Source of the DNA: Nocardioides sp.
Lineage (GTDB): Bacteria > Actinomycetota > Actinomycetes > Propionibacteriales > Nocardioidaceae
Assembly: GCF_004803405.1 (NCBI RefSeq)
Contig: NZ_SSXI01000257.1
Location: 1-36,679, forward strand
DNA length: 36,679 nt
Reading direction: 5' to 3'
Numbering within the stretch: position 1 is the stretch's first letter; each line of letters begins with the position of its first letter. Below, in pieces: positions 8,404-16,399 of this stretch. Made by a program: the position numbers and the translations under genes. Below the pieces are notes generated by a model. It saw only the letters and a program-made list of their open reading frames with translations, had not been told where the DNA came from and did not search any database.

Positions 8404-9300
8404 ATGTCGATTTACCTCAACAAGGACAGCAAGATCATCGTCCAGGGCATCACCGGCGGCATGGGTGCCAAGCACACCGCCCTGATGCTCGACTCCGGCG
8501 CTCAGATCGTCGGCGGCGTGAACGCGCGCAAGGCCGGGACCACCGTGTCCCACAAGGACCACGACGGCAACGACGTCGAGCTCCCCGTGTTCGGAACCGT
8601 GAAGGAGGCCATGGCCGAGACCGGCGCCGACGTGTCGGTCCTGTTCGTGCCGCCGGCCTTCACCAAGGACGCCTGCGTCGAGGCGATCGACGCGGAGATC
8701 CCGCTGATCGTGGTGATCACCGAGGGCGTGCCGGTCCAGGACACCGCCGAGGTGTGGTCCTACCTGCAGGGCAAGAAGACCCGCATGATCGGTCCCAACT
8801 GCCCCGGCATCATCACGCCGGGCGAGTCGCTGGCCGGCATCACCCCGCACACCATCGCGGGCAAGGGTCCGGTCGGCCTGGTGTCGAAGTCCGGCACGCT
8901 GACGTACCAGATGATGTACGAGCTGCGTGACTTCGGCTTCTCCACCGCCATCGGCATCGGCGGCGACCCGATCGTGGGCACCACCCACATCGACGCGCTC
9001 CAGGCGTTCGAGGACGACCCGGAGACGAAGGTCATCGTGATGATCGGCGAGATCGGCGGCGACGCCGAAGAGCGGGCAGCGGAGTACATCAAGGCCAACA
9101 TCACCAAGCCGGTGGTCGGCTACGTCGCGGGCTTCACGGCCCCCGAGGGCAAGACCATGGGCCACGCCGGGGCCATCGTGTCCGGCTCCGCCGGCACCGC
9201 GGCCGCCAAGCAGGAGGCCCTCGAGGCCGTCGGCGTCAAGGTCGGCAAGACGCCGTCCGCGACCGCCGAGCTCGCGCGGGAGATCCTGCAGAGCCTCTGA
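8404..9300 (+). CDS. sucD: Succinate-CoA ligase subunit alpha
   Basis: Alpha subunit of succinyl-CoA synthetase, 298 aa, forming the heterotetramer with SucB-chain product SucC. The N-terminal CoA-binding Rossmann domain starts [33 protein letters not shown] follows. The ligase domain contains the phospho-histidine loop [20 protein letters not shown], active-site His254. The start is an ATG preceded by a purine-rich GGGATAGAAGA stretch. A perfect 15-bp hairpin 23 nt after the stop ends the operon. Confidence 0.98.
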   Translation: MSIYLNKDSKIIVQGITGGMGAKHTALMLDSGAQIVGGVNARKAGTTVSHKDHDGNDVELPVFGTVKEAMAETGADVSVLFVPPAFTKDACVEAIDAEIPLIVVITEGVPVQDTAEVWSYLQGKKTRMIGPNCPGIITPGESLAGITPHTIAGKGPVGLVSKSGTLTYQMMYELRDFGFSTAIGIGGDPIVGTTHIDALQAFEDDPETKVIVMIGEIGGDAEERAAEYIKANITKPVVGYVAGFTAPEGKTMGHAGAIVSGSAGTAAAKQEALEAVGVKVGKTPSATAELAREILQSL

Positions 9301-9322
9301 CCTCCGGTCACAGCAGTACGAC

Positions 9323-9355
9323 GAAGGCCCGCCACCCCACGGGTGGCGGGCCTTC
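9323..9355. terminator. Bidirectional intrinsic terminator between sucD and the lipoprotein gene
   Basis: A perfect 15-bp GC-rich inverted repeat (9323-9337 and 9341-9355) with a 3-nt CAC loop, GAAGGCCCGCCACCC on the left. It fills the gap between convergent genes. No U-tract follows on the plus strand, as is common in actinobacteria. Confidence 0.85.
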
Positions 9356-9378
9356 GCGCTGCCCGGGCTCGGCGGTGC

Positions 9379-10125
9379 TCAGTCCTGCAGCCGCTCCGCG
9401 GCGGGGGCCAGCATCCGCTCCACCGGGGTGCTGTGGAGGAAGTTGTAGTCCTGGCCGACGATCACGGACGTAATCACCGTGAGCCGGCTGCCGCTGCGGA
9501 GGACGCCTGTCTCCATGATGTAGGCGGAGTGGCCGTCGTCCAGCTCCTTGGGGAGCGGGCCGTAGTGGGAGTCGGTGATCACGGCGTCGGCGCCGGGCAC
9601 TGCGACCTTGCGGGTCTGGAGCGCGCGGTAGTCGGTGATGGCGTCCGGACGCCCGCCGCACTCCTCGAGCCACCCGTTGACCGTGGACCACGCCTTCGTG
9701 GCGGCCGCCTGGTCGTCGTACTCGGCGACCACCTGGGTCAGCAGATCGCCGCGCACCTCCGGGGCGCCCGCGTCCAGGTTGCGAAGCTCGAACGCGCGGC
9801 CCTCGACGCTGGGCGCGCCGGTGTCGGCGAGGCCGGTCTGCGCGCAGGGGCCGAAGAGCTGCTGGCCGGCGTCGGTCCACGTCTCGACGGCGAACCAGTC
9901 AGCGGCGTCCTCCACGTAGACGGTGTCGGCGTCGGTGAGGAGGTCCTCGGCAGTGACGCCCCCCGTCGAAGTGGTCGACGGGTCGGCCGGAGCCGAGGTG
10001 GTGGCGTCGCCCTCGCTGATCGCGTCGGCCGATGCGGACGACCCGCTGCCGCAGGCGGCGAGGAGGGAGGTCGCCGCGACGGCAGCCGCGGCGAGGAGGA
10101 GCTGGGTGGACCGGCGGTGGTTCAC
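9379..10125 (-). CDS. Secreted lipoprotein with a PknH-like sensor domain
   Basis: A 248-residue lipoprotein. The signal peptide ends in a clear lipobox (TSLLAAC), followed by a Ser/Thr/Ala-rich linker of about 35 residues. The globular domain contains two cysteines typical of this fold (LFGPCAQTG and WLEECGGRP). It is plainly paralogous to the first extracytoplasmic domain of the neighbouring anti-sigma-like protein: LLTDADTVYVEDAADWFA versus LLTDEDTVYSEGADWFA, and VIVGQDYNF versus VIVGQDYDF. The fold resembles the PknH_C-like sensor domain; that family name is from memory. The start is a GTG at 10125 with AAAGGG 8 nt upstream. The promoter copies the one before the ECF sigma gene. The ligand and function are unknown. 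Confidence 0.8.
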   Translation of the reverse strand: MNHRRSTQLLLAAAAVAATSLLAACGSGSSASADAISEGDATTSAPADPSTTSTGGVTAEDLLTDADTVYVEDAADWFAVETWTDAGQQLFGPCAQTGLADTGAPSVEGRAFELRNLDAGAPEVRGDLLTQVVAEYDDQAAATKAWSTVNGWLEECGGRPDAITDYRALQTRKVAVPGADAVITDSHYGPLPKELDDGHSAYIMETGVLRSGSRLTVITSVIVGQDYNFLHSTPVERMLAPAAERLQD

Positions 10126-10174
10126 GGCGGTATCCCTTTCTGTCTCTGGTGATGCTCGGTGTTGTCGAGGCAGT

Positions 10175-10201
10175 TACGCCCCTGCAACCGGTTCGGTTGC
10201 A
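10175..10201 (-). promoter_or_regulatory. ECF-type promoter of the lipoprotein gene
   Basis: On the minus strand, TGCAACCG (10194-10201) is followed by 15 nt and CGTA (10175-10178). The identical elements with identical spacing precede the ECF sigma gene at 12320-12346. An AAC-containing -35 and a CGT -10 are hallmarks of ECF promoters. The -35 also forms one arm of a perfect inverted repeat, TGCAACCG-N3-CGGTTGCA, at 10183-10201. The leader would be about 45 nt. Confidence 0.72.
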
Positions 10202-10251
10202 CCGCAGTTGCATCGAGATGGGACAGATGCCCGTACTTTCGGGGAAAAGTC

Positions 10252-10281
10252 GAGGGCGGCCACCTCCCGGTGGCCGCCCTC
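10252..10281 (-). terminator. Intrinsic terminator after the anti-sigma-like gene
   Basis: A perfect 13-bp stem (10252-10264 and 10269-10281) with a TCCC loop, 14 nt beyond the stop of the minus-strand gene at 10296. On the minus strand the stem is followed by CGACTTTTCC, a short U-run. It insulates the sigma/anti-sigma operon from the lipoprotein gene, which therefore needs its own promoter. Confidence 0.85.
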
Positions 10282-10295
10282 CTTGGGTCGATCGC

Positions 10296-11756
10296 TCAGG
10301 GCGCGAGCGATCCCATCGTGGCGACGACGTCCGCCATGCCGTCCTGCGCCTCGGCGGCGAGCGGGCCCGGGTCGTTGCCCTCGGTGGAACGGGTGTCGAC
10401 CAGGACGGCGCGACCCACCCGGACCACCTGGATCGAGACCGCGCCGATCCCGTCGCTGTCGCGGCGGATGTCGAAGGACTGGTCGCCGAGCGAGCCGGGG
10501 GTGACCGCCGTGGTCATCGTCGGCGCCTCGCCCTCTGCGGGGCAGAGGCTGTAGATCGCGGACACGGAGTCCAGGTACGCCTCAGCGGCCGGCAGGTCCG
10601 CGAACAGCAGCAGCTCTCGGGACCGGTGGTCCTCGGGACCGGTGAGTCGGGTGGTGAGGCGGTCCGCGAAGTCGCCGTACTCCGGTGTCCGCCCGCACGC
10701 CCGCAGCTCGCCTGCCGGCACCAGGGCCTGGTTGCCGGCGGCCGGCGCCTCCATCGTGTAGTCGCTGTCACCACTCCGGTCGGGCCAGCCGGCCGTGAGC
10801 GGGAAGTCCGGCGCGATGGCGTCGGCACCGGGATCCGCCGGGGCTGAGGGGACGGGCGCGTCGGACCGGTCGGGCTCTGGCGTCGCGTCGCCGGGTCGCA
10901 GGCGGTCGGCGGCCGGCGGGATCATCCGCTTGACGGGGGTGCCGCCGTCCTCTGGCGGGAAGTCGTAGTCTTGGCCGACGATGACCGAGTCGAGCACGGC
11001 GATCCGGTCGCCGACACGCACCAGCCCGGTCTCGGCGATGTACGCCGAGACCCGGAACGGGTCGATCTCCTCCGGTACCGGGCGGTAGTGCGCATCGAGG
11101 ACGATCGCCTCGGCGTCGCCGTCGAGTTCGGTGTCGACGTCGTAGGTCTGAAGGTAGCGGTAGTCCGGGGTCCCCGCGGCGGTCGCGGACTCGGTGCACT
11201 CTCGGATCCAGTCGGCGATCGTGTCGTAGGCCGCCGAGGCGGTGGCTGCATCGGGGAACTGCGCGACCGCCTCCCTGAAGTGGTCACCCTGGACCTCCGG
11301 CGGTGTCTCCCCCTCGACCTGGATGGTGTTGCGCAGCTCGAAGTCGCGCTGGAGGATTGCGGTTGCCCCGAGTCCGGTCAGGCTCTGACGGGCACACAGC
11401 TGGAAGGCGGCTTGCCCGTCACCCTCGACGGTGTCGGTCGCGAACCAGTCTGCGCCCTCGGAGTAGACGGTGTCTTCGTCGGTCAGCAGGTCGTGCTGGC
11501 CCAGTGCGGAGCCGTCGTTGGGGTCCTTCGTGACCGGAGGTGCCTGGCTGTTCGGGTCTCCCCCGACGACGACGAAGACCGGCACGGTCAGGGCCGCCAC
11601 GGCGAGTGCGGCGCCACCGGCCACGAGTGCGTTGCGGCGCCGGCGGAGCTGGTCGCCCCGGCGTCGTACGGCGGCCGGGGAGAGCGGCATGTCGCCTCCT
11701 TCGATTCCCTCGCCGAAGCTGGAGAGCCTCTCGATCGGGTCAGGCAGTTCAGGCAT
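10296..11756 (-). CDS. Membrane anti-sigma-like protein with two extracytoplasmic sensor domains
   Basis: Probable partner and regulator of the ECF sigma factor encoded just upstream; the genes overlap by 8 nt. At 486 aa it has a short cytoplasmic N-terminus of about 40 residues with a basic stretch (AAVRRRGDQLRRRRN), one transmembrane helix (about 43-65), and a long outer region. Outer domain 1 (about 80-300) is paralogous to the downstream lipoprotein. Outer domain 2 (about 320-486) has the same general layout, with its own Cys pair (LRACGRTP and YSLCPAEG). No zinc-binding HxxxCxxC anti-sigma motif is present, so sigma binding is inferred from gene order and topology. The start may instead be the Met at residue 23, which is followed by the usual LSPAAVRRRG. 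Ends at a strong terminator. Confidence 0.78.
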   Translation of the reverse strand: MPELPDPIERLSSFGEGIEGGDMPLSPAAVRRRGDQLRRRRNALVAGGAALAVAALTVPVFVVVGGDPNSQAPPVTKDPNDGSALGQHDLLTDEDTVYSEGADWFATDTVEGDGQAAFQLCARQSLTGLGATAILQRDFELRNTIQVEGETPPEVQGDHFREAVAQFPDAATASAAYDTIADWIRECTESATAAGTPDYRYLQTYDVDTELDGDAEAIVLDAHYRPVPEEIDPFRVSAYIAETGLVRVGDRIAVLDSVIVGQDYDFPPEDGGTPVKRMIPPAADRLRPGDATPEPDRSDAPVPSAPADPGADAIAPDFPLTAGWPDRSGDSDYTMEAPAAGNQALVPAGELRACGRTPEYGDFADRLTTRLTGPEDHRSRELLLFADLPAAEAYLDSVSAIYSLCPAEGEAPTMTTAVTPGSLGDQSFDIRRDSDGIGAVSIQVVRVGRAVLVDTRSTEGNDPGPLAAEAQDGMADVVATMGSLAP

Positions 11757-12258
11757 TGCTCACCCCTCCTCCCGCGAGACCGGTCTCGTCGGCGAGCAGC
11801 GCGGCCAGGGCCGCGCGTCCCCGGCTGAGCCGGGCCTTGATGGTTCCTTCGGGAACGCCGACCTCGGCAGCGACCTGCTGCACGGGGAGGTCGGCGATGT
11901 GGTGGAGGACCAGCGCCTGGCGCTGGGCCTCGGGCAGCTGCTTGAGCGCGGCGACGAGCGCGACGTGCGACTCGTCGACGGCGGGCACGGTGACGGCGGC
12001 GCTGACGGCGCGGTCGGGGGAGCGCTCGCCGCGCCTGCGACGACGCCACCGGCTCACGGCCAGCCGGTACGCGGTGGTGCGAACCCAGGCCTCGGGGTAC
12101 TCGGCACGATCCAGCTTGCGTCGGTGGGCCCAGGCGCGAGCGAACGCCTCCTGGACGCACTCGGTCGCCTCGTCGTAGTCGCCGATCATCGCGTAGACCT
12201 GGCCGGTCAGCCGCCGGAACGACGCGGTGTAGAACTCGTCGAACTCACTCGCCTCCAC
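11749..12258 (-). CDS. ECF RNA polymerase sigma factor (SigE-like family)
   Basis: Extracytoplasmic-function sigma factor, 169 aa. Region 2 (about 7-75) contains FDEFYTASFRRLTGQVYAMI, ATECVQEAFARAWAHR and PEAWVRTTAYRLAVSRWRRR. Region 4 (about 105-155) contains LPEAQRQALVLHHIADLPVQ and an HTH, EVGVPEGTIKARLSRGR. The GTG start at 12258 is fixed by a full AGGAGG Shine-Dalgarno (plus-strand CCTCCT 12265-12270), 6 nt upstream. A TGCAACCG-N15-CGTA promoter lies about 60 nt before the start and also occurs before the nearby lipoprotein gene. Autoregulation is therefore likely. The last 8 nt overlap the anti-sigma-like gene. Confidence 0.93.
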   Translation of the reverse strand: MEASEFDEFYTASFRRLTGQVYAMIGDYDEATECVQEAFARAWAHRRKLDRAEYPEAWVRTTAYRLAVSRWRRRRRGERSPDRAVSAAVTVPAVDESHVALVAALKQLPEAQRQALVLHHIADLPVQQVAAEVGVPEGTIKARLSRGRAALAALLADETGLAGGGVSNA

Positions 12259-12319
12259 GCCGACCCTCCTCTCGGACCGAATCTGGGTGTCCCCCCCGGA
12301 TCCGGGGCTTCGTGAGTGG

Positions 12320-12346
12320 TACGCACCGGGAAGCGGGCCGGTTGCA
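12320..12346 (-). promoter_or_regulatory. Autoregulatory-type ECF promoter of the sigma factor gene
   Basis: Minus-strand TGCAACCG (12339-12346), 15 nt, then CGTA (12320-12323). The elements and spacing equal those upstream of the lipoprotein gene (10175-10201), while the 15-nt spacers are largely different. Shared end blocks with an unlike spacer favour a promoter over a chance duplication. The start codon is about 60 nt downstream. Confidence 0.72.
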
Positions 12347-12384
12347 CGGAACTCGAAGAACTTTCGTCAGCCGGCGGCCGCGGC

Positions 12385-14313
12385 TCAGCTCGGGTCGTAG
12401 GGATCCATCCGGGCCAAGCGTTCCAGAGAGCGGTGGGCGAGCGCCACGAAGTCGTTGTCGGCGATCCGGGCACGGGGCGCGGCGACGTACACGAGGAGCG
12501 ACACCGACGACCGGCGCCGAACCACTGCCAGGTGATACTCCACGCTCCGGTCGCCCGGCAGTGCCGTGGTGAGTCGCCATGCGGAGAGCGCGGTGGTGCC
12601 GCGCCCGGTCCGGGCCAGCTCCTCGACCTCGGTGCCCGCGCTGGCGTCACGGTCGGGGCAGCCGGCGATCTGGCCGCGGATCCGCTCCACGAACCTTCCT
12701 GCGGCGCGCGCGGGGAGCGCGCCGACGGTCTGCGTCAGCCCGACCTCGGGTGGCAGCCGCCCCTCGCGGAAGAGGAACGTACGGAACTGGTTGGCCTCGA
12801 TGGCGTGGCCGCGGAACGTCCCGAAGAGGTGCACGGTGTCGCAGCCGATGGCGCCGGAGTCGGCGCGGTCGTCGGTCAGCTCGGCGGCGGGGGTGCCGAT
12901 CCACGGTCCGTGGTCGCGTCCCACCGGCGGCAGGTCGATCTCGGAGAGCATCCACGGCACCTTGCCGACGGGGTACGGCGACCGGTCGGCCACGCGGGGC
13001 TCGGTGGTCGGGCAGCCGCCGCCGTCGGGCAGGGCGCACAGACGCGACACCGCCTCGGTCAGGAGACGGGCCACTCCGTCGCGGTTGGCCCGAGCCGCAG
13101 GCAGCGCCGTGGTGAGAGCGGTGGACGTCGTGAACAGGCCGGTGCGAGCAACTCCGACGACGTAGGTCTGCTTCCTCGTGATCGATCGGAGGACGACCAG
13201 GGCGGCCTGGTCGCCGACACCGGCGACGTCGGCCGTGCTGACCAGCTGCATCTCCGGGACCGCCGACGGCTGGTCCTCCGGCGGCGGGCACTGGGTGAAC
13301 CACCCGAGCGTACGACGGTAGGTGCGGCTCGCGCGGCGTTCGGCTGCGGACGCCTCGGAGAACTGGACGACCGACCGGCTCGCTCGGCCGCGGGGACCGT
13401 TGTGGAACGTGCGGACCCATGCCGCCGTGCCACGAGGGTCGGCGTACCGATCGCTCTGACAGGGGAGCACCCGGCCGCTGCCGGTGGAGTTGTCCCTGGT
13501 GCCGCCCTGTCGCCAGCCACGGCCGGGCAGTGCCTCCTGCACGGTCTGCAAGGAGAGCAGCGCAGTCTCGGGCAGCGCGGTGACGGCGGGCCCGGCGGGC
13601 GGGGGCGCGGACACCACCGGAACGTCCTCGCGGTCCAGGGTGGGACGCGCCCCCGTGGAGTCGGTGGCGACCGCTCCGCCGGCGACCAGGGCGACCACCG
13701 CGGCTGCGGCGCCGACGACGGTGTGGGCCCGTCGCCGCGCGGCACCCGCACGGCGGATGATGGTGACCCGCGGCCAGGTGACGCTCCGGGTCACGTCGTA
13801 CAGCGCGTTGAGCGAGAGCGGGATCGCTGAGGTCGGAACCTGCAGCTGCATGGCGAACTGGGCGGCGCCGAGCTGGAGCTCACGCTCGGCCGCTTCGAGG
13901 GGGACGCCGATCTCGCCCGCCATCTCCTCCATCGACACCGCTGCGAGCTGGGTCAGCAGCAGCGCCTTGCGCTGCACCACCGGCAGCGCGCCGAGCGCCT
14001 CGAGCGTCTTCCGCGTGCGCTCGTCGAGGTCCTTCTTGCGTGCCCAGGGACGCGTCGAGCGGCGCCGCAGGGCCTGCCGCCAGGCCGCCGGCCGCACCGA
14101 CATCTCAGGCTCGTCGAGCCGCGAGGTCTTCCGCCAGTGGTGCCACGCGACGACGAACGCCTCCCGCACCGCGCTCCGCGCCACGTGCAGGTCGCCGGTC
14201 AGCGCGAACGTCTGCAGGAGCAGCCGGTCGCGGGTGTCCTTGTAGAAGGCGTCGAAGCTGTCGGCGAGGTCGGCGCTGCTCACATAGGCGGGCCTGGAGT
14301 CGTCGGCGGTCAT
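12385..14313 (-). CDS. Membrane-tethered sigma-like protein fused to two extracytoplasmic domains
   Basis: A 642-residue one-piece protein. The N-terminal cytoplasmic half resembles an ECF sigma factor: region 2 about 15-80 (FDAFYKDTRDRLLLQTFALT, AVREAFVVAWHHWRK) and region 4 about 105-155 (LPVVQRKALLLTQLAAVSME, then HTH EIGVPLEAAERELQLGAAQF). A basic stretch (RRAGAARRRA) and one transmembrane helix (197-217) follow. About 425 outer residues form two domains, each with cysteines placed like those of the neighbouring sensor proteins (LPCQSDRY/FTQCPPP and GAIGCDTVHL/IAGCPDRD). The start is the ATG at 14313 (MTADDSRP); a longer frame to 14469 overlaps the divergent gene and looks non-coding. Region 2.4/4.2 side chains are diverged, so it may be a DNA-binding regulator rather than an active sigma. 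Gene direction matches the ECF operon downstream. Confidence 0.8.
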   Translation of the reverse strand: MTADDSRPAYVSSADLADSFDAFYKDTRDRLLLQTFALTGDLHVARSAVREAFVVAWHHWRKTSRLDEPEMSVRPAAWRQALRRRSTRPWARKKDLDERTRKTLEALGALPVVQRKALLLTQLAAVSMEEMAGEIGVPLEAAERELQLGAAQFAMQLQVPTSAIPLSLNALYDVTRSVTWPRVTIIRRAGAARRRAHTVVGAAAAVVALVAGGAVATDSTGARPTLDREDVPVVSAPPPAGPAVTALPETALLSLQTVQEALPGRGWRQGGTRDNSTGSGRVLPCQSDRYADPRGTAAWVRTFHNGPRGRASRSVVQFSEASAAERRASRTYRRTLGWFTQCPPPEDQPSAVPEMQLVSTADVAGVGDQAALVVLRSITRKQTYVVGVARTGLFTTSTALTTALPAARANRDGVARLLTEAVSRLCALPDGGGCPTTEPRVADRSPYPVGKVPWMLSEIDLPPVGRDHGPWIGTPAAELTDDRADSGAIGCDTVHLFGTFRGHAIEANQFRTFLFREGRLPPEVGLTQTVGALPARAAGRFVERIRGQIAGCPDRDASAGTEVEELARTGRGTTALSAWRLTTALPGDRSVEYHLAVVRRRSSVSLLVYVAAPRARIADNDFVALAHRSLERLARMDPYDPS

Positions 14314-14437
14314 GACCGCACCACCGTACGACGACCGGTCGAACGCCGCTGAACCGGACCGCCGCTGGGGACGGATCGGGGGCTGTGCGGCGTGGCACCC
14401 CCGAGCCGCGGCTCCGTCGCGTGAAGATGGTCGGACC

Positions 14438-15754
14438 ATGACGTCGCTCCAGTCCCCGGTGCGCCGCACCGGTCACGGCCGGTCCAGGGCTCGCTCCGAC
14501 GCGGACCTGCGCCGCGACCTCGCGACCAGCCGTCCGTTGGTCCCGACCGCGACCATCGGCGGTGCGATCGCCGCGGGCGGTCCGCTGCTCGTCTGCCTCG
14601 CGGTCGCCGTCGTGGGATGGTTCCTCACCGACGCCGGAGGTGAGGGGAGTCCGAGCGGCGCTCTCCGGGTCGGCGCCCACGGGTGGCTGGCCGCGCACGG
14701 CTCCACCGTGGCTGTCGAGGGGATCCGGATCACCGCGATCCCGCTCGGCCTCACCCTGCTCTGCGCCTGGGCGGTGTGGCGGATCGGCCTGCGGGTGGGG
14801 GAGTCGGTCTCCGGGCACGGCCCCGACGCAGACCGGATCGCCGACGGCGAGCGCGATTGGACGGTCGCCATCGCGGCCGGCCTCTTCGCGGCGAGCTACG
14901 TGGTCGTCGGCGTCGTGACCAGTGCGGTCGCCTCGACCGCCGCCTCCGCGCCCAGCTCGGCACGCCTCGTCCTCTGGTCGGTCCTGCTGGCGGGGGGCGT
15001 CGGCGCGCCGGCGATCGCGTTCGGCTCCGGCCGCGCGGCGATCTGGCTCCCGCGGGTCCCGGCCTCGGTCCGCAGCATCGCGCTCGCCATGCGTCGGATC
15101 CTGACCGCGTGGGTCCTCCTGTGCCTGCTGGCGCTGGCCGCGGCGTTCCTCTCCGACTTCTCCACCGCCGCCAACATCGTCTCCCAGCTCCACGCCGACG
15201 CTGGTGCGATCGCGCTGATGACGCTGCTCACCGCTGCCGTGCTGCCGAACGCCGCGCTGTTCTCCAGCTCCTACCTGCTGGGCCCTGGCTTCACCGTCGG
15301 CGCCGGCACCATGGTCTCCCCCGGGGCAGTGGTACTCGGACCGCTGCCGATGTTCCCGCTGCTCGCGGCGCTGCCCGACCAGGGCCCGACGCCGTGGTGG
15401 GCTGCCTGGCTGATGCTCCTGCCGGTCCTGGTCGCCGCGGTGGTGGCTGCCCGGGTGCAGCGCGACCGCCCGGTCCTCGCCTGGGACCAGGCGGCCATTC
15501 GCGGCTGTGCCGGCGGCATCGCCGCGGGCGTCGTGCTGGGGATTCTCACCGCGTTCGCCGGCGGCGCCGTGGGGCCTGGTCGGATGAACGACGTCGGCCC
15601 CTACACCTTCGACGTGCTGCTCCACGCGATCACGTCGTTCGGCGTCGGCGGCCTGGTCGGCGGACTCGTCATGTGCTGGTGGCAGCGCGACGGCGAGGCG
15701 CGGGTCTCCTCCGGGCTGGGCGCCGTCCGAGCCAGGCTCCCGCGCCGCCGCTAG
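14438..15754 (+). CDS. DUF6350/PerM-like integral membrane protein
   Basis: A polytopic membrane protein, 438 aa, with about 8-10 hydrophobic segments starting near residue 40 (GGAIAAGGPLLVCLAVAVVG) and continuing to GGLVGGLVMCWW. Its position directly upstream of purN-purH is the same as that of mycobacterial PerM (Rv0955-purN-purH), a protein linked there to cell division and persistence. I therefore assign it to the DUF6350/PerM group by context and topology. I start it at ATG 14438 (MTSLQSPVRR); a frame from 14312 adds unlikely residues and overlaps the divergent gene. The 124-nt divergent spacer 14314-14437 shows no clear promoter. Function in this organism is unknown. Confidence 0.8.
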   Translation: MTSLQSPVRRTGHGRSRARSDADLRRDLATSRPLVPTATIGGAIAAGGPLLVCLAVAVVGWFLTDAGGEGSPSGALRVGAHGWLAAHGSTVAVEGIRITAIPLGLTLLCAWAVWRIGLRVGESVSGHGPDADRIADGERDWTVAIAAGLFAASYVVVGVVTSAVASTAASAPSSARLVLWSVLLAGGVGAPAIAFGSGRAAIWLPRVPASVRSIALAMRRILTAWVLLCLLALAAAFLSDFSTAANIVSQLHADAGAIALMTLLTAAVLPNAALFSSSYLLGPGFTVGAGTMVSPGAVVLGPLPMFPLLAALPDQGPTPWWAAWLMLLPVLVAAVVAARVQRDRPVLAWDQAAIRGCAGGIAAGVVLGILTAFAGGAVGPGRMNDVGPYTFDVLLHAITSFGVGGLVGGLVMCWWQRDGEARVSSGLGAVRARLPRRR

Positions 15755-15761
15755 CTCCCCC

Positions 15762-15773
15762 TAGACTTCGGGC
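15762..15773 (+). promoter_or_regulatory. Probable leaderless promoter -10 of purN
   Basis: TAGACT at 15762-15767 lies 6 nt before the GTG start of purN, and no Shine-Dalgarno is present. The same hexamer, TAGACT at 16400-16405, precedes the ZTP riboswitch of purH. Transcription would begin at or next to the start codon. Confidence 0.55.
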
Positions 15774-16391
15774 GTGTCCGCCGCCCCCGCACGCCTCGTC
15801 GTGCTCGTCTCCGGCTCCGGCACCAACCTCCAGGCGCTGCTCGACGCATGCGCCGACTCCACCTACGGCGCTCGGGTGGCCGCCGTCGGTGCGGACCGCG
15901 GGGACATCGAGGGGCTCGCCCGCGCGGAGCGCGCCGGGGTGCCGACGTTCGTGGCCAGGGTCCCGGACTACACCTCGCGCGACCACTGGGACCGCGCCCT
16001 GACTGACAAGGTCGCTGCGTTCGAGCCCGACCTCGTCGTACTCGCCGGGTTCATGAAGCTCGTCGGGAGCGCCTTCCTCGAGCGATTCGGCGGCCGGACG
16101 GTCAACACACATCCCGCGCTGTCCCCGTCCTTCCCGGGCATGCACGGCCCGCGGGACGCGCTGGAGTACGGGGTGAAGGTCACCGGCGCCACCCTCTTCG
16201 TGGTCGACTCCGGGGTCGACACGGGCGCGATCGTGGCCCAGACGGCGGTCCCGGTCGAGGACGACGACACCGTCGAGTCGCTGCACGAGCGGATCAAGGC
16301 CGCCGAGCGTACGATGCTGGTCGACACCGTCGGCCGGATGGCGCGCGAGGGCTTCAAGGTCGAGGGCCGGCGGGTTCGCCTCGGGGGCTGA
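15774..16391 (+). CDS. purN: Phosphoribosylglycinamide formyltransferase
   Basis: Transfers a formyl group from 10-formyl-THF to GAR in purine synthesis, 205 aa, normal length. The phosphate-binding loop VSGSGTNLQALLDAC is at the N-terminus. The catalytic region reads VNTHPALSPSFPGMHG, with Asn and His as expected; Ser replaces the more usual Leu in ALLPSFPG. The catalytic Asp lies in VVDSGVDTGAIVAQ. The start is GTG at 15774, 19 nt after the PerM-like gene, with a -10-like hexamer in place of a ribosome-binding site. Neighbours purH and folD use or make the same cofactor. Confidence 0.96.
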   Translation: MSAAPARLVVLVSGSGTNLQALLDACADSTYGARVAAVGADRGDIEGLARAERAGVPTFVARVPDYTSRDHWDRALTDKVAAFEPDLVVLAGFMKLVGSAFLERFGGRTVNTHPALSPSFPGMHGPRDALEYGVKVTGATLFVVDSGVDTGAIVAQTAVPVEDDDTVESLHERIKAAERTMLVDTVGRMAREGFKVEGRRVRLGG

Positions 16392-16399
16392 CTTCTCCT

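Noticed and set aside
12316..13830. 504-aa plus-strand open frame opposite the sigma-like fusion gene
   Set aside because: Low-complexity Gly/Arg composition, no recognisable motif, while the minus strand encodes clear sigma and membrane segments.
14312..14437. Longer N-terminus for the PerM-like gene and for the divergent sigma-like gene
   Set aside because: The two extensions overlap each other on opposite strands; starting at 14438 and 14313 leaves a normal divergent spacer.
14314..14437. Third copy of the TGCAACCG-N15-CGTA promoter before the sigma-like fusion gene
   Set aside because: GGTTC/GAACC-like pieces are present but neither the sequence nor the 15-nt spacing matches on either strand.
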